Assembly (NCBI RefSeq): GCF_900115505.1
Contig: NZ_FOWQ01000004.1
Span: forward strand, 366,250-430,249
DNA length: 64,000 nucleotides
Origin: Geodermatophilus dictyosporus
GTDB taxonomy: Bacteria > Actinomycetota > Actinomycetes > Mycobacteriales > Geodermatophilaceae
Direction: 5' to 3'
Shown piece by piece: positions 50,680 through 59,477 of this stretch (the stretch's first letter is position 1; each line of letters opens with the position of its first letter). The translations under genes were made by a program, and so were the position numbers. The notes beneath the pieces are model-generated. The model searched no databases. It was not told the DNA's origin and saw only the letters and a list, made by a program, of their open reading frames with translations.

Positions 50680-51261
50680 ACCTCCGGCTACGCCGACCTC
50701 GGCGAGGACCTCGACCCGGGCCGCTACAGCTACGTGTTCGACGCGCTCTCGGGCTCGCTGGACCACGCGCTGGCCACGGCGGCGATGGCGGAGAAGGTCA
50801 CCGGGCTCGCGCACTGGAACGTCAACGCGGTCGAGTCGGCGGCCTTCCAGTACGACGGCGACCCGGACCTGTACGCGCCGGACCCCCACCGGTCCAGCGA
50901 CCACGACCCGCTGGTGCTCGGCATCGACCTCGAGGAGCGCTGCCAGGGCCTGGTCCCGACGATCACCGGCACCGACGGGGACGACGTCCTCACCGGCACG
51001 GACGGGGCCGACGTGATCGTGGGGCTGGACGGCGACGACGTGGTCACCGCCGGCAACGCCGACGACGTGGTCTGCGGCGGCGCCGGCGAGGACGCGCTGT
51101 CCGGCGGGAACGGCGCCGACGTCCTGCTCGGCGGCTTCGGTCCCGACACGCTGGACGGCGGCGCCGGCGACGACGCGCTCGTCGGCGGTCCCGGGGACGG
51201 CGACGTCCTGACCGCGGGCCGCGGTGCGGGCAGCCTCGAGGAGGAGGGCGCGGGGTCCTGA
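50680..51261 (+). pseudogene. C-terminal remnant of an extracellular nuclease with RTX repeats
   Basis: In one open frame, residues encoded from about 50680 match the C-terminal end of ExeM/NucH-like endonuclease/exonuclease/phosphatase domains: SYVFDALSGSLDHALATAAM, then HWNVNA and the catalytic-site SSDHDPLVLGIDL. Seven or so RTX nonapeptide-like repeats follow (GGAGEDALSGGNGADVLLGG) with calcium-binding Asp residues. The N-terminal nuclease domain and a signal peptide are absent, and no start codon with a ribosome-binding site is seen. The frame upstream of 50680 is unrelated sequence. This looks like a 5' deletion. Confidence 0.75.
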
Positions 51262-51265
51262 GGGA

Positions 51266-51310
51266 GGCCCCCTGCCCCCCGACGCGCGTGAGCGCCGGGG
51301 GCCGGGGGTC
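51266..51310. terminator. Bidirectional terminator between nuclease remnant and malQ
   Basis: GGCCCCCTGCCCCC (51266-51279) pairs with GGGGGCCGGGGGTC (51297-51310) with two imperfect positions. The two flanking reading frames converge on it. It is looser in sequence than the other intergenic elements but has the same architecture. Confidence 0.7.
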
Positions 51311-51311
51311 C

Positions 51312-53195
51312 TCACCCGGCGCGGGCCTCCCCGCCGGGCTGCTCGCCGAGGGCGTCCTCCTCCGGGTCGCTGGTGCGGGTCACGCCCGCGCCCAGCGTCC
51401 GGGCCACCTCCTGGAGCAGCGGGTGCGCCGGCAGGTCCTCGACGAGCACCGGCAGCGGCAGCGACCAGTTGGGCCGGTCGGTGGTGCCGGGCACGTTGGG
51501 CCGGCGCCGCTCGGCGACGGCGTCGTCGAGGGTGGCCGACAGCAGCAGCGACGGCGCCCGGGCCAGCAGCTCGTGCGCCCGCTCGACCGCCGTCTCCGGC
51601 CGGGCGTTCCTCCGCAGCCCCGGCAGCCGCTCCAGCAGCGTCTGCCGGCCGCGCTCGAGCTCCTCGTCGGTGCCCGTGCCGTACTGCCGCTGCTCCTCGA
51701 GGTCGGCGCCGCTCCACAGGCCGGCCACCGTGGGCAGGTCGTGCGTGGTGATCGCGGCCATCGCCTCCTCGGGCCACTCGGTGGGGTCGTCGTCCTCGAA
51801 CCACAGCAGCCGGTAGCTGAGGACGCCGTGCTCGGCCATGGCCTCGCGGACGCCGTCCTCGACGGTGCCCAGGTCCTCGCCGACGACGACGGCCCGCGCC
51901 CGGTGGCTCTCCAGCGCGACGATGTCGAGCAGGTCCTCGGCGGGGTAGCGGACGTAGGCGCCGTCGGCGGCGCTGCCGCCGGTGGGCACCCACCAGAGCC
52001 GGAACAGGCCCATGACGTGGTCGATCCGCAGCCCGCCGGCGCCGGCCATGGTGGCGCGGATGGACTCGACGAACGGCTCGTAGTCCGCCTCCTGCAGGCG
52101 CCAGGGCACCAGCGGCGGGGAGCCCCAGTCCTGGCCCTGGGCGTTGAACTCGTCGGGCGGGGCGCCCACCGTGGCGCCCTGGGCGAGCACGCCCTGCCAG
52201 GTCCACGCGTCGGCGCCGCCGCCGGCCACGCCGATCGGCAGGTCCTGGATGACGGTCATGCCCTCGGTGGCCTGCTCGAGCTGCCGGGACAGGCACCACT
52301 GCAGCCAGGCGTGGAAGGCGACGTCGGGCTCGTGCCCGGCGGCGAACCGCCCGACGGCCTCGCTGCGCGGGTCGCGCAGGTCCTCGGGCCAGGTGTGCCA
52401 GTCGGGGCCGTGCGCGTCGGCCAGCGCGCACCAGGTGGCCCAGTCCTGCAGCTTCTGCCCCTGGAACCACCACCACTCGCGGAAGGCCGGCTCGTCGCTG
52501 CCGGTGGCGTCGAACACCCGGCGCAGCGCCTCGCGCTTGCGCGCCCAGACCGCGTCGCGGTCGATCAGGTCGCCGTCGGACAGGTCGGTCCCGGAGCCGA
52601 CGTCGACGCGGTCGGCCCCGGGCACCTCCTCCACGCGCAGGTAGACCGGGTTGCGGAAGCGGCGGGTGGCCGGCAGGTAGGGGCTGGCCTCCTGCTGCGG
52701 GGTGGGGGCGACGGCGTGCAGGGGGTTGACGAGCACGAACCCGGCGCCCTGGCCGGCGGCCATCTCGCGGACGGCGCGCAGGTCGGCGAGGTCGCCGATG
52801 CCCCAGCTGTCCCTGCTGCGGGTGGCGTAGAGCTGCACCGCCCAGCCCCAGGCGCGGTCCTCGGGCAGCCAGCACCGGCCGGGCGAGACGACCAGCCGGC
52901 GGCGCGGGCCGCCGGGCGTCTGCAGCCAGTGGTAGCCGAGCGGGAGGTCGTCGGGCAGCTCGCCGTCCACGTGCCGGGTCGAGCCGTCCTCGAGGGTGAC
53001 CTCGGCCTCGTCGACCTCGAGGACGTCGCCGGGGCGCGCGACGATGGGCGCCCGGTGCTCGAGGTCCTCCGGCGGCTCGCCGATCACCTCCCGCAGGCGC
53101 TCGATGGTGGCCTGGGCGACCTCGTGTTCCTCGTCCAGGGCGTCGAGCCAGGTGGCGTCGATGCCCCACCGGTCGGTGTCGGGGGTGCGTGTCAC
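51312..53195 (-). CDS. malQ: 4-alpha-glucanotransferase
   Basis: GH77 amylomaltase that transfers alpha-1,4-glucan chains. The catalytic trio sits in LRIDHVMGL (Asp), VGEDLG (Glu) and THDLPT (Asp). The actinobacterial N-terminal domain (about 1-100) is present, then RAWGWAVQLYATRSRDSWGIGDLADL. The length is 627 residues. GTG 53195 is preceded by GAGGAT 6 nt upstream, which could be a -10 box or a weak Shine-Dalgarno. It shares the genome neighbourhood with a trehalose-synthase-like enzyme, which points to glycogen/trehalose metabolism. Confidence 0.95.
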   Translation of the reverse strand: MTRTPDTDRWGIDATWLDALDEEHEVAQATIERLREVIGEPPEDLEHRAPIVARPGDVLEVDEAEVTLEDGSTRHVDGELPDDLPLGYHWLQTPGGPRRRLVVSPGRCWLPEDRAWGWAVQLYATRSRDSWGIGDLADLRAVREMAAGQGAGFVLVNPLHAVAPTPQQEASPYLPATRRFRNPVYLRVEEVPGADRVDVGSGTDLSDGDLIDRDAVWARKREALRRVFDATGSDEPAFREWWWFQGQKLQDWATWCALADAHGPDWHTWPEDLRDPRSEAVGRFAAGHEPDVAFHAWLQWCLSRQLEQATEGMTVIQDLPIGVAGGGADAWTWQGVLAQGATVGAPPDEFNAQGQDWGSPPLVPWRLQEADYEPFVESIRATMAGAGGLRIDHVMGLFRLWWVPTGGSAADGAYVRYPAEDLLDIVALESHRARAVVVGEDLGTVEDGVREAMAEHGVLSYRLLWFEDDDPTEWPEEAMAAITTHDLPTVAGLWSGADLEEQRQYGTGTDEELERGRQTLLERLPGLRRNARPETAVERAHELLARAPSLLLSATLDDAVAERRRPNVPGTTDRPNWSLPLPVLVEDLPAHPLLQEVARTLGAGVTRTSDPEEDALGEQPGGEARAG

Positions 53196-53261
53196 CCCTC
53201 GATCCTCCGGGGCCGAGGAGGTGATCGCAGCAGGGGACGGAGTGGTGCCGCTTACGTCTGG

Positions 53262-53282
53262 ACCCTCCAGTGGGTGGAGGGT
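53262..53282. promoter_or_regulatory. MerR-type operator
   Basis: ACCCTCCA (53262-53269) and TGGAGGGT (53275-53282) form a perfect 8-bp dyad with a 5-nt spacer. The shape and the ACC...GGT ends resemble operators of MerR-family activators such as BmrR. It lies just upstream of the MerR-type gene, next to the -10-like CAGGGT (53284-53289). Confidence 0.65.
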
Positions 53283-53296
53283 GCAGGGTCGGGCCC

Positions 53297-54211
53297 GTGG
53301 AGGGAGTCCTGCTGACCATCGGCGAGGTGGCCGCGCGGCTCGGCGTCCCGGTGCGCACCGTGCGGTTCTGGTCCGACGCCGGGCTGGTCGACCCGCCGGC
53401 CCGCTCGGCCGGCGGCTACCGGCTCTACGACGCCGCCGCCGTGGCCCGCCTGGACCTGGTGCGCACCCTGCGCGGTCTCGGGCTGGGCCTGCCCGCCGTC
53501 CGCGAGCTGCTGGCCGCCCGCCGCGCGGTGGCCGACGTCGCCGCCGAGCACGTGCGCGCCCTCGACGCCGAGATCCGCCTGCTGCGGCTGCGCCGGACGC
53601 TGCTGCAGGCCGTCGTGCACGCCGGCACCCCGACCGAGGAGATGAGGATCGTGTCCGACCTGGCCGCTCTGTCCGCCCGCGAGCGGCAGCGGATCGTCGA
53701 CGACTTCGTCGACCGCGCCTTCGCCGGCCTGCCCGACGACGCCCCCGGCGCCGGCCTGGCCGCGCCCATGCGGTCGCTGCCCGCCGAGCTGCCCGAGGAG
53801 CCGACCGCCGAGCAGGTGGCCGCCTGGCTGGAGCTGGCCCGGCTGGTGGCCGACGACGGGTTCGCCGCCCGGGTGCGCGAGATGGCGGTGGCCGGCGCCG
53901 GTGCCGGCCCGGAGGACCCCGACCCGGGGGTCGACGCCGGCCGCCTGCAGACGCTGGGCCGCCGCGCGCTCGCCGACGGCGTGCCGCCGGGCAGCCCCGC
54001 CGCGGAGGCGCTGGTGGCCGAGCTGCTCGACGACGGCCGGGAGGACGATCCGGGCCGCCGCGCCGCGCTCGCCGACCGGCTGGCCGCCTTCACCGACGCC
54101 CGCGTGGAGCGCTACTGGCAGCTGCTCGGCGTGCTGAACGGCCGGCCGCCGTTCGAGCCGTCGGTGCCCGCCGTCGCGTGGTGGGTCGCCGCGCTGCGTG
54201 CGGCACCCTGA
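53297..54211 (+). CDS. MerR-family transcriptional regulator
   Basis: N-terminal MerR winged helix: LTIGEVAARLGVPVRTVRFW then GLVDPPARSAGGYRLYDAAA. A long helix (about 75-110) follows, and a large helical C-terminal region (about 120-304) that may bind a ligand; it lacks the cysteines of metal-sensing MerR proteins. GTG 53297 is preferred over GTG 53270 because the family starts there, and CAGGGT lies 7 nt upstream. A MerR-type dyad directly precedes it, so self-regulation is likely. The length is 304 residues. Confidence 0.88.
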   Translation: MEGVLLTIGEVAARLGVPVRTVRFWSDAGLVDPPARSAGGYRLYDAAAVARLDLVRTLRGLGLGLPAVRELLAARRAVADVAAEHVRALDAEIRLLRLRRTLLQAVVHAGTPTEEMRIVSDLAALSARERQRIVDDFVDRAFAGLPDDAPGAGLAAPMRSLPAELPEEPTAEQVAAWLELARLVADDGFAARVREMAVAGAGAGPEDPDPGVDAGRLQTLGRRALADGVPPGSPAAEALVAELLDDGREDDPGRRAALADRLAAFTDARVERYWQLLGVLNGRPPFEPSVPAVAWWVAALRAAP

Positions 54212-54215
54212 GGCC

Positions 54216-54875
54216 GTGGACCGGCTGCTGCTCGTGCACCCGCCGCTGCTCGGGCCCGCGGTGCTCGGCCCGCTCGCCGGGGAGCTGCGGGCGGGCGGCG
54301 CGTCGGTCGCCGTCCCCGACCTCCGGGCCGCGGTGCAGGACCCGGCGGCCGACCGCCCCTCGGCCGCCGGGTGGGCGCAGCGCTGGGCGGCGGCGGTGGG
54401 GCCGGCCGACGTCGTCGTCGGTTTCTCCGGCGCGGGCGTCGCGCTCCCGCTGGTCGCCGCGGCCGCCGGCGCCCGCCGGGTGGTCTGGCTCGACGCGGTC
54501 CTGCCGCCGGCCGCGGGGACGGCGGGGTGGCCGGCCGAGGTGCGGGAGCGGGTGGCGCCGCTGGTGGGCGAGGACGGCCGGGTGGCCGACTGGACGACGT
54601 GGTGGGGCCCCGGGGCGATGGTCGAGCTGCTGCCCGACGAGCGGGTGCGGGCCGCCGTCCTCGCCGAGGGCCACCGGCTGCCGGCGGACCTGTGGTCGAC
54701 CGGCGTCCCGGTGCCACCCCTGGCCGCCGAGGCGCGCTACGTGCACCTGTCCCCGGCCTACGACCAGGACGCCGCGGCCGCCCGGGACCGCGGCTGGCCG
54801 GTCGGAGGGGACGGCCGCGGCGCCCACCTCGACGTGGCCACCGACCCGGCGCGGGTGGCCCGCCTGCTCCGCTGA
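54216..54875 (+). CDS. Alpha/beta-hydrolase-like protein
   Basis: Predicted alpha/beta hydrolase fold of 219 residues. LLLVHPPLLGPAVLGPLAGEL at the start and GFSGAGVALPLVAAAAGAR in the nucleophile-elbow position (G-x-S-G-A) are seen, and a late histidine in GRGAHLDVATDPARVA could complete the triad. GTG 54216 has CACCCT 6 nt upstream. It starts 4 nt after the MerR-type gene and may be its target. The substrate is unknown. Confidence 0.75.
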   Translation: MDRLLLVHPPLLGPAVLGPLAGELRAGGASVAVPDLRAAVQDPAADRPSAAGWAQRWAAAVGPADVVVGFSGAGVALPLVAAAAGARRVVWLDAVLPPAAGTAGWPAEVRERVAPLVGEDGRVADWTTWWGPGAMVELLPDERVRAAVLAEGHRLPADLWSTGVPVPPLAAEARYVHLSPAYDQDAAAARDRGWPVGGDGRGAHLDVATDPARVARLLR

Positions 54876-54934
54876 GCGTTCCGGCACACCGCGGTCCCGT
54901 GGCCGCGGACCCCCGGCTGCGGTAGGCACGCACG

Positions 54935-56008
54935 GTGACCGTGATCGGCTTCCACAACTCGCACGAGCAGGTCCACCCGGCCGAGCTCCTGGCCGCCGTC
55001 CAGCACGCGGAGGAGGTGGGCTTCACCGCGGCGATGTGCTCGGACCACTTCGCGCCCTGGAACCACGACCAGGGGCACTCGGGGTTCGCCTGGTCCTGGC
55101 TGGGCGCCGCGCTGGCCACCACCGGCCTGCCCTGCGGGGTGGTCAACGCCCCGGGGCAGCGCTACCACCCGGCGGTCATCGCCCAGGGCGCGGCGACGCT
55201 GGCGGCCATGTTCCCGGGCCGGTTCTGGATGGCGCTGGGCAGCGGGCAGGTCATGAACGAGCGGATCACCGGCACCCCGTGGCCGCCCAAGCGGGTGCGC
55301 GACGCCCGGCTGCGCGAGTGCGTCGACGTCATCCGCGCCCTGCTGGCCGGCGAGGAGGTCACCCACCGCGGGCTGGTCGACGTCGAGCGCGCGAAGATCT
55401 GGTCGCTGCCCGAGCAGCAGCCCGCGCTCATCGGCCCGGTCATGAGCGTCCCGACGGCACGCCGGCACGCCGACTGGGCCGACGGCTTCATCACCATCAA
55501 CCAGCCGCACGAGACGCTGCGCGAGCTGGTGGGCGCCTACCGGGACGCCGGCGGCCAGGGCCGGCTCGTGCTCCAGGTGCACCTGTGCTGGGACCCCGAC
55601 CCCGAGCGGGCGCGGCGGATCGCCTACGAGCAGTGGTACACCAACACCTTCCCGCCGCCGCTGTGCTGGGACCTCGACGGCCCGGAGGCCTTCGAGCTGG
55701 CCAGCAGGTACACGCCGCAGGAGGCGGTCGAGGGCGCCGTCCGGGTGAGCTCGGACCTCGGCCGGCACACCGCCTGGCTGGCCGAGTACGTCGAGCTCGG
55801 CTTCGACGAGGTCTACCTGCACCACGTGGGCAAGGAGCAGAAGCCGTTCCTCGACGCGTTCGGCGAGCACGTGCTGCCGCAGCTCGGCGTCACCCGGCCC
55901 GAGCCCGCCGTGGCGCTCGACGGTCCCGGCGGGCCGCGCCGCCCGCGGCAGGAGCCCGAGCCCGGGGCGCCCACGGTGCTGCCGGAGGGCCGCCCGACCC
56001 CGCCCTGA
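54935..56008 (+). CDS. LLM-class flavin-dependent oxidoreductase (TIGR03885-like)
   Basis: Luciferase-like monooxygenase fold of 357 residues. IGFHNSHEQVHPAELLAAVQ, CSDHFAPWNHDQGHSGFAWSW and ALGSGQVMNERITG are typical of the subgroup called non-F420 flavinoid oxidoreductase, which occurs next to alpha-amylase-family genes. The C-terminal ~40 residues are Pro/Arg-rich and extra to the fold. GTG 54935 has TAGGCA 6 nt upstream. The downstream gene is a GH13 enzyme, matching the known pairing. Confidence 0.85.
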   Translation: MTVIGFHNSHEQVHPAELLAAVQHAEEVGFTAAMCSDHFAPWNHDQGHSGFAWSWLGAALATTGLPCGVVNAPGQRYHPAVIAQGAATLAAMFPGRFWMALGSGQVMNERITGTPWPPKRVRDARLRECVDVIRALLAGEEVTHRGLVDVERAKIWSLPEQQPALIGPVMSVPTARRHADWADGFITINQPHETLRELVGAYRDAGGQGRLVLQVHLCWDPDPERARRIAYEQWYTNTFPPPLCWDLDGPEAFELASRYTPQEAVEGAVRVSSDLGRHTAWLAEYVELGFDEVYLHHVGKEQKPFLDAFGEHVLPQLGVTRPEPAVALDGPGGPRRPRQEPEPGAPTVLPEGRPTPP

Positions 56009-56130
56009 CCCGCCCGCGTGCCGCCGCCGGGAGCGCACCTGGTGCCGCCCGTGCCGGCGTGTCCGCGCGGGTCGGCGGCGACGACTGCGCACCCGACGTC
56101 CCGTCCACCCCGAGCTGAGGGGACCCCCAC

Positions 56131-57804
56131 GTGAAGATCACCGACACCGCCGACGTGTGGTGGAAGACCGCGGTCGTCTACTGCCTCGACGTCGAGACCT
56201 ACCTGGACTGGGACGGCGACGGGTGCGGCGACCTCGCCGGGCTGGCCCAGCGCATCGACCACCTGGCCGCCCTCGGCGTCACCTGCTTGTGGCTGATGCC
56301 CTTCTACCCGACCGCCGAGCGCGACGACGGCTACGACATCACCGACTTCTACGGCGTCGACCCGCGGCTGGGCACCCACGGCGACCTCGTCGAGGTCATC
56401 CGGACGGCCAACGACCGCGGCATCCGGGTGATCGCCGACCTCGTCGTCAACCACACCTCGGTCCACCACCCGTGGTTCCAGCGGGCGCGGCAGAGCCGGG
56501 ACGACCCCTTCCACGACTTCTACGTCTGGCGCGACGACGAGCCGCCGGACACCAGCGACCAGGTGGTCTTCCCCGACCAGGAGGACTCGGTCTGGACGTT
56601 CAACGAGCCGACGGGGGAGTGGTACCTGCACCGCTTCTACAAGGAGCAGCCCGACCTCGACGTCACCAACCCGCGGGTCCGCGACGAGGTCGCCAAGATC
56701 ATGGGGTTCTGGCTGCAGCTGGGCCTGTCGGGCTTCCGCGTCGACGCCGTCCCCTTCTTCCTCGAGACCGAGGGCGGCGCCGACAGCGAGGGCTTCCCCG
56801 ACCCGCACGAGTACCTGCGGGCGCTGCGCGCCTACGTCGGCCGCCGCACCGGCAGCGGCGTGCTGCTCGGCGAGGTGAACCTGCCGCACGAGCAGCAGCG
56901 GGAGTTCTTCGGCGGGGACGACGGCGACGAGCTGACCATGCTGTTCGACTTCGTCGGCATGCAGGCGATGTACCTGTCGCTGGCCCGCGGCGACGCCGGC
57001 CCGCTCGCGACCGCGCTCACCTCGCGCCCCGACGTCGACCCCGACAGCCAGTGGGCCACCTTCGTGCGCAACCACGACGAGCTCACCCTCGACAAGCTCA
57101 CCGACGAGGAGCGGGAGGAGGTCTTCGCCGCCTTCGGGCCCGAGGAGCGGATGCAGGTCTACGGCCGCGGCCTGCGCCGCCGGCTGCCCCCGATGCTCGA
57201 CGGCGACCCGCGGCGGGTCCGCATGGTCTACAGCCTGCTGTTCAGCCTCCCCGGCACGCCGGTGCTCTTCTACGGCGAGGAGATCGGCATGGGCGAGGAC
57301 CTCTCCGCGGAGGGCCGGCTCGCCGTCCGCACGCCCATGCAGTGGACCTCGGGGCCCAACGGCGGGTTCTCCACCGCCGACCCCGACCGGCTGCCCGGCC
57401 CGGTGGTCGACGGCGGCTTCGCGCCCGAGTTCGTCAACGTCGCCGACCAGCGCCGCGACGAGGACTCGATGCTCTCCTTCGTCACGCTGCTCGTCCGGCG
57501 CTACCGCGAGTCGCCGGAGCTGGGCTGGGGCGCGTTCCGCGTCCTCGACCAGCCGCACCCGGAGGTGCTGGCCCACCTCTCCGCGTGGGACGACGGCACG
57601 GTGGTCGCGGTGCACAACCTCGGCCCCGAGCCCCGGGTGGTGCCGCTGACCCTCGAGGGCTGCGACCCCTCGCACCGGCTGGAGGACCTGCTGGTCACCC
57701 AGACGACCCCGGTGGGGGAGGGCGGCACGGTGGAGCTGACCCTCGACGGCTACGGCTACCGCTGGCTGCGGGTGGTGGCCGAGGGCAGCCGCCGCCTCCT
57801 CTGA
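56131..57804 (+). CDS. GH13 alpha-amylase-family enzyme, trehalose-synthase-like
   Basis: Glycoside hydrolase family 13 protein of 557 residues, resembling maltose alpha-D-glucosyltransferase. The catalytic residues are D205 (GFRVDAVPF), E248 (GEVNLP) and D316 (RNHDEL), with DLVVNHTS upstream. A C-terminal beta domain follows about residue 450. There is no C-terminal maltokinase domain. GTG 56131 follows GAGGGGA. It is likely co-expressed with the LLM oxidoreductase upstream. Trehalose synthase, oligoglucosidase or sucrose-type activity cannot be told apart here. Confidence 0.9.
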   Translation: MKITDTADVWWKTAVVYCLDVETYLDWDGDGCGDLAGLAQRIDHLAALGVTCLWLMPFYPTAERDDGYDITDFYGVDPRLGTHGDLVEVIRTANDRGIRVIADLVVNHTSVHHPWFQRARQSRDDPFHDFYVWRDDEPPDTSDQVVFPDQEDSVWTFNEPTGEWYLHRFYKEQPDLDVTNPRVRDEVAKIMGFWLQLGLSGFRVDAVPFFLETEGGADSEGFPDPHEYLRALRAYVGRRTGSGVLLGEVNLPHEQQREFFGGDDGDELTMLFDFVGMQAMYLSLARGDAGPLATALTSRPDVDPDSQWATFVRNHDELTLDKLTDEEREEVFAAFGPEERMQVYGRGLRRRLPPMLDGDPRRVRMVYSLLFSLPGTPVLFYGEEIGMGEDLSAEGRLAVRTPMQWTSGPNGGFSTADPDRLPGPVVDGGFAPEFVNVADQRRDEDSMLSFVTLLVRRYRESPELGWGAFRVLDQPHPEVLAHLSAWDDGTVVAVHNLGPEPRVVPLTLEGCDPSHRLEDLLVTQTTPVGEGGTVELTLDGYGYRWLRVVAEGSRRLL

Positions 57805-57919
57805 CGCCGGCCCGTGACGTGGGGTCGCCCGGGCGCGACGGCCCGTGGTCCCGCGCCGGGGGACCGCCCCCACGGCCGCCGCGCCCGGGGGCCTGAGCAG
57901 GTCTGTCGGGGGTCGCGCC

Positions 57920-57925
57920 TAGCGT
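57920..57925 (+). promoter_or_regulatory. Candidate -10 box of a leaderless mRNA
   Basis: TAGCGT is 8 nt before ATG 57934, with no Shine-Dalgarno. It is the same hexamer and spacing as upstream of priA. Confidence 0.5.
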
Positions 57926-57933
57926 GATCACCG

Positions 57934-58614
57934 ATGTCCGAGCCCGTGGCCCCCGCGCCGTCCGCCCCGTCCCCGTCCGTCCCGTCCCCGTCCGTCCCGT
58001 CCCCGTCCGCAGCCCCCGGGCCCGTCCCGCCGCCGGGCCCGCCGGCGCCCGTGTCCACCGGGCCGGCCACCGCGCCGGTGTCGGCGCCCGCCGGGCGGGC
58101 GGGAGCGGCCGGGGCGAGCGCCGTCGGCTCGGCTCCGGTGCCAGGACCGCCGCCGGCACCCACCGCGGTGCAGCCCGCGGTGGCGCCCGCGGCCGCCGAC
58201 GACGCGGGCCCGCACGCCACCGGGCCGGTGAGCGGCCGCCCGCCCGCCCCTCCGGTGGTCCGGCCGCGGCGGCGGGACCCGCTCACCCGCATGGGCCCGT
58301 GGGCACCGGCCGCCGGTGCCGTGCTGGGGCTGGTGGCCGGGCTCGTCGCCGTCTGGGTGCTCGGCGGGCGGGCCGACGGGTTCGCCGAGGGGCTGTCGCT
58401 GGCCTTCCTCGTCGTCGGGCTGACCATGCTGGGCGCGGCCGCGGCGCTGCTGGCCGACGAGGTGCGACTGGTGCGCCGGGGCGCCCGCGAGGCCGCCGTG
58501 CGGCCGGCCTGGGTGGAGGCCACCGCGGGCCTGATCAACGGGCTGACCCCCGCCCGGCTGCTGCTGGGCAGCAGCGCGTTCGTGCTGTTCCTGTCGGCCT
58601 ACACCGCCCGCTGA
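57934..58614 (+). CDS. Pro/Ala-rich protein with membrane helices
   Basis: The first ~110 residues are almost only Pro, Ala, Ser, Gly and Val, including three direct repeats of PSPSV encoded by 15-bp repeats near 57962-58008. Two hydrophobic helices follow (about 125-145 and 153-175), then a third near the C-terminus (LLLGSSAFVLFLSAY). No family was recognised. TAGCGT (57920-57925) lies 8 nt before ATG 57934, so the mRNA is probably leaderless. The length is 226 residues. Confidence 0.75.
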   Translation: MSEPVAPAPSAPSPSVPSPSVPSPSAAPGPVPPPGPPAPVSTGPATAPVSAPAGRAGAAGASAVGSAPVPGPPPAPTAVQPAVAPAAADDAGPHATGPVSGRPPAPPVVRPRRRDPLTRMGPWAPAAGAVLGLVAGLVAVWVLGGRADGFAEGLSLAFLVVGLTMLGAAAALLADEVRLVRRGAREAAVRPAWVEATAGLINGLTPARLLLGSSAFVLFLSAYTAR

Positions 58615-58630
58615 GCGGGGCCGCGCCGGC

Positions 58631-59374
58631 TCAGTCGCCGCGGACGGGCTCGCGCAGCTCGACCGGGTCCAGCCGGCCGGTGACGATGTCCTCGGCGAGG
58701 TCGTCGACCACCCGGCCGGTGGCGAAGGCGTGCGCCCGCAGCACCGCGAGCGTGTCGACGACGTCGAGGCCCAGGGCGACCGTCGCCACGCCGGTGGCCT
58801 GCCACACCCGGTTGCGGCGGCGGGCCTCCGGGGAGTCCCACCAGCGGGCCGAGCTCTCGTCGCTCGACGCGGCGCCGGAGGAGCGCACCAGCTCCTCCGT
58901 CATCGTCACCACGACCGCCTCGACGTCGTCGCGCGGCACCGCGGTGAGCGTGGCCAGGTCGCGGGCGTAGAGGTCGACGATCACCGTCGGCCCCAGCGGC
59001 GGGGCCAGCGGCACCGAGTAGACGGCGCGGTAGGGCGTCTCGCCGAGCAGGGCGGCGTGCAGCGAGGGCCAGTTGCGGTCGATGTCGTCGATGTCGAAGA
59101 CGATGGCGCTGCCGGTGTCGTGGGCGCGCAGGCACGGGCCGTCACCGGCGGTGAACTGCAGCTGCTCGGCGTGCGAGGTGGTCGGGTCGCTGGCCCCGAT
59201 CGGCGTCCGCAGGCCCGCGCCCTCGTGGATGCTCAGCGCCGCGCCGTCCACCCCGACGGCGTCGGCGCAGGCGCGGCACAGCCGCGAGGGCACCATCTCC
59301 AGGCCGTCCTCGCCGGGCTCCGCCGGCTCGCGCAGCGCCTCCAGGAAGCGTCCTGCCGCGTCGCTCATCGTCAC
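58631..59374 (-). CDS. GAF-ANTAR regulatory protein
   Basis: The N-terminal GAF-type sensor domain (about 20-160) has GAALSIHEGAGLRTPIGASD and QFTAGDGPCL. The C-terminal ANTAR-like RNA-binding domain (about 185-240) has RVWQATGVATVALGLDVVDT and LAVLRAHAFATGR. ANTAR proteins control transcription antitermination by binding two-hexaloop RNAs. The length is 247 residues from GTG 59374, with GGGAG 8 nt upstream; ATG 59368 is almost equivalent. Confidence 0.85.
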   Translation of the reverse strand: MTMSDAAGRFLEALREPAEPGEDGLEMVPSRLCRACADAVGVDGAALSIHEGAGLRTPIGASDPTTSHAEQLQFTAGDGPCLRAHDTGSAIVFDIDDIDRNWPSLHAALLGETPYRAVYSVPLAPPLGPTVIVDLYARDLATLTAVPRDDVEAVVVTMTEELVRSSGAASSDESSARWWDSPEARRRNRVWQATGVATVALGLDVVDTLAVLRAHAFATGRVVDDLAEDIVTGRLDPVELREPVRGD

Positions 59375-59477
59375 CGTCGGCTCCCTCGCCTCGTCGTCCC
59401 CGCCGTCGTGGGTCCCGTTCCCGCTGGTGGGCCCGGTGACAGCCTGCCCGTGGCCGCCCCGGTCGGTCCACCGGGGG

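Noticed and set aside
49711-53358. A 1215-codon open frame on the minus strand
   Set aside because: It crosses the MFS gene, the RTX remnant and the malQ region in another frame. Its sequence is arginine/alanine-rich shadow, without domains.
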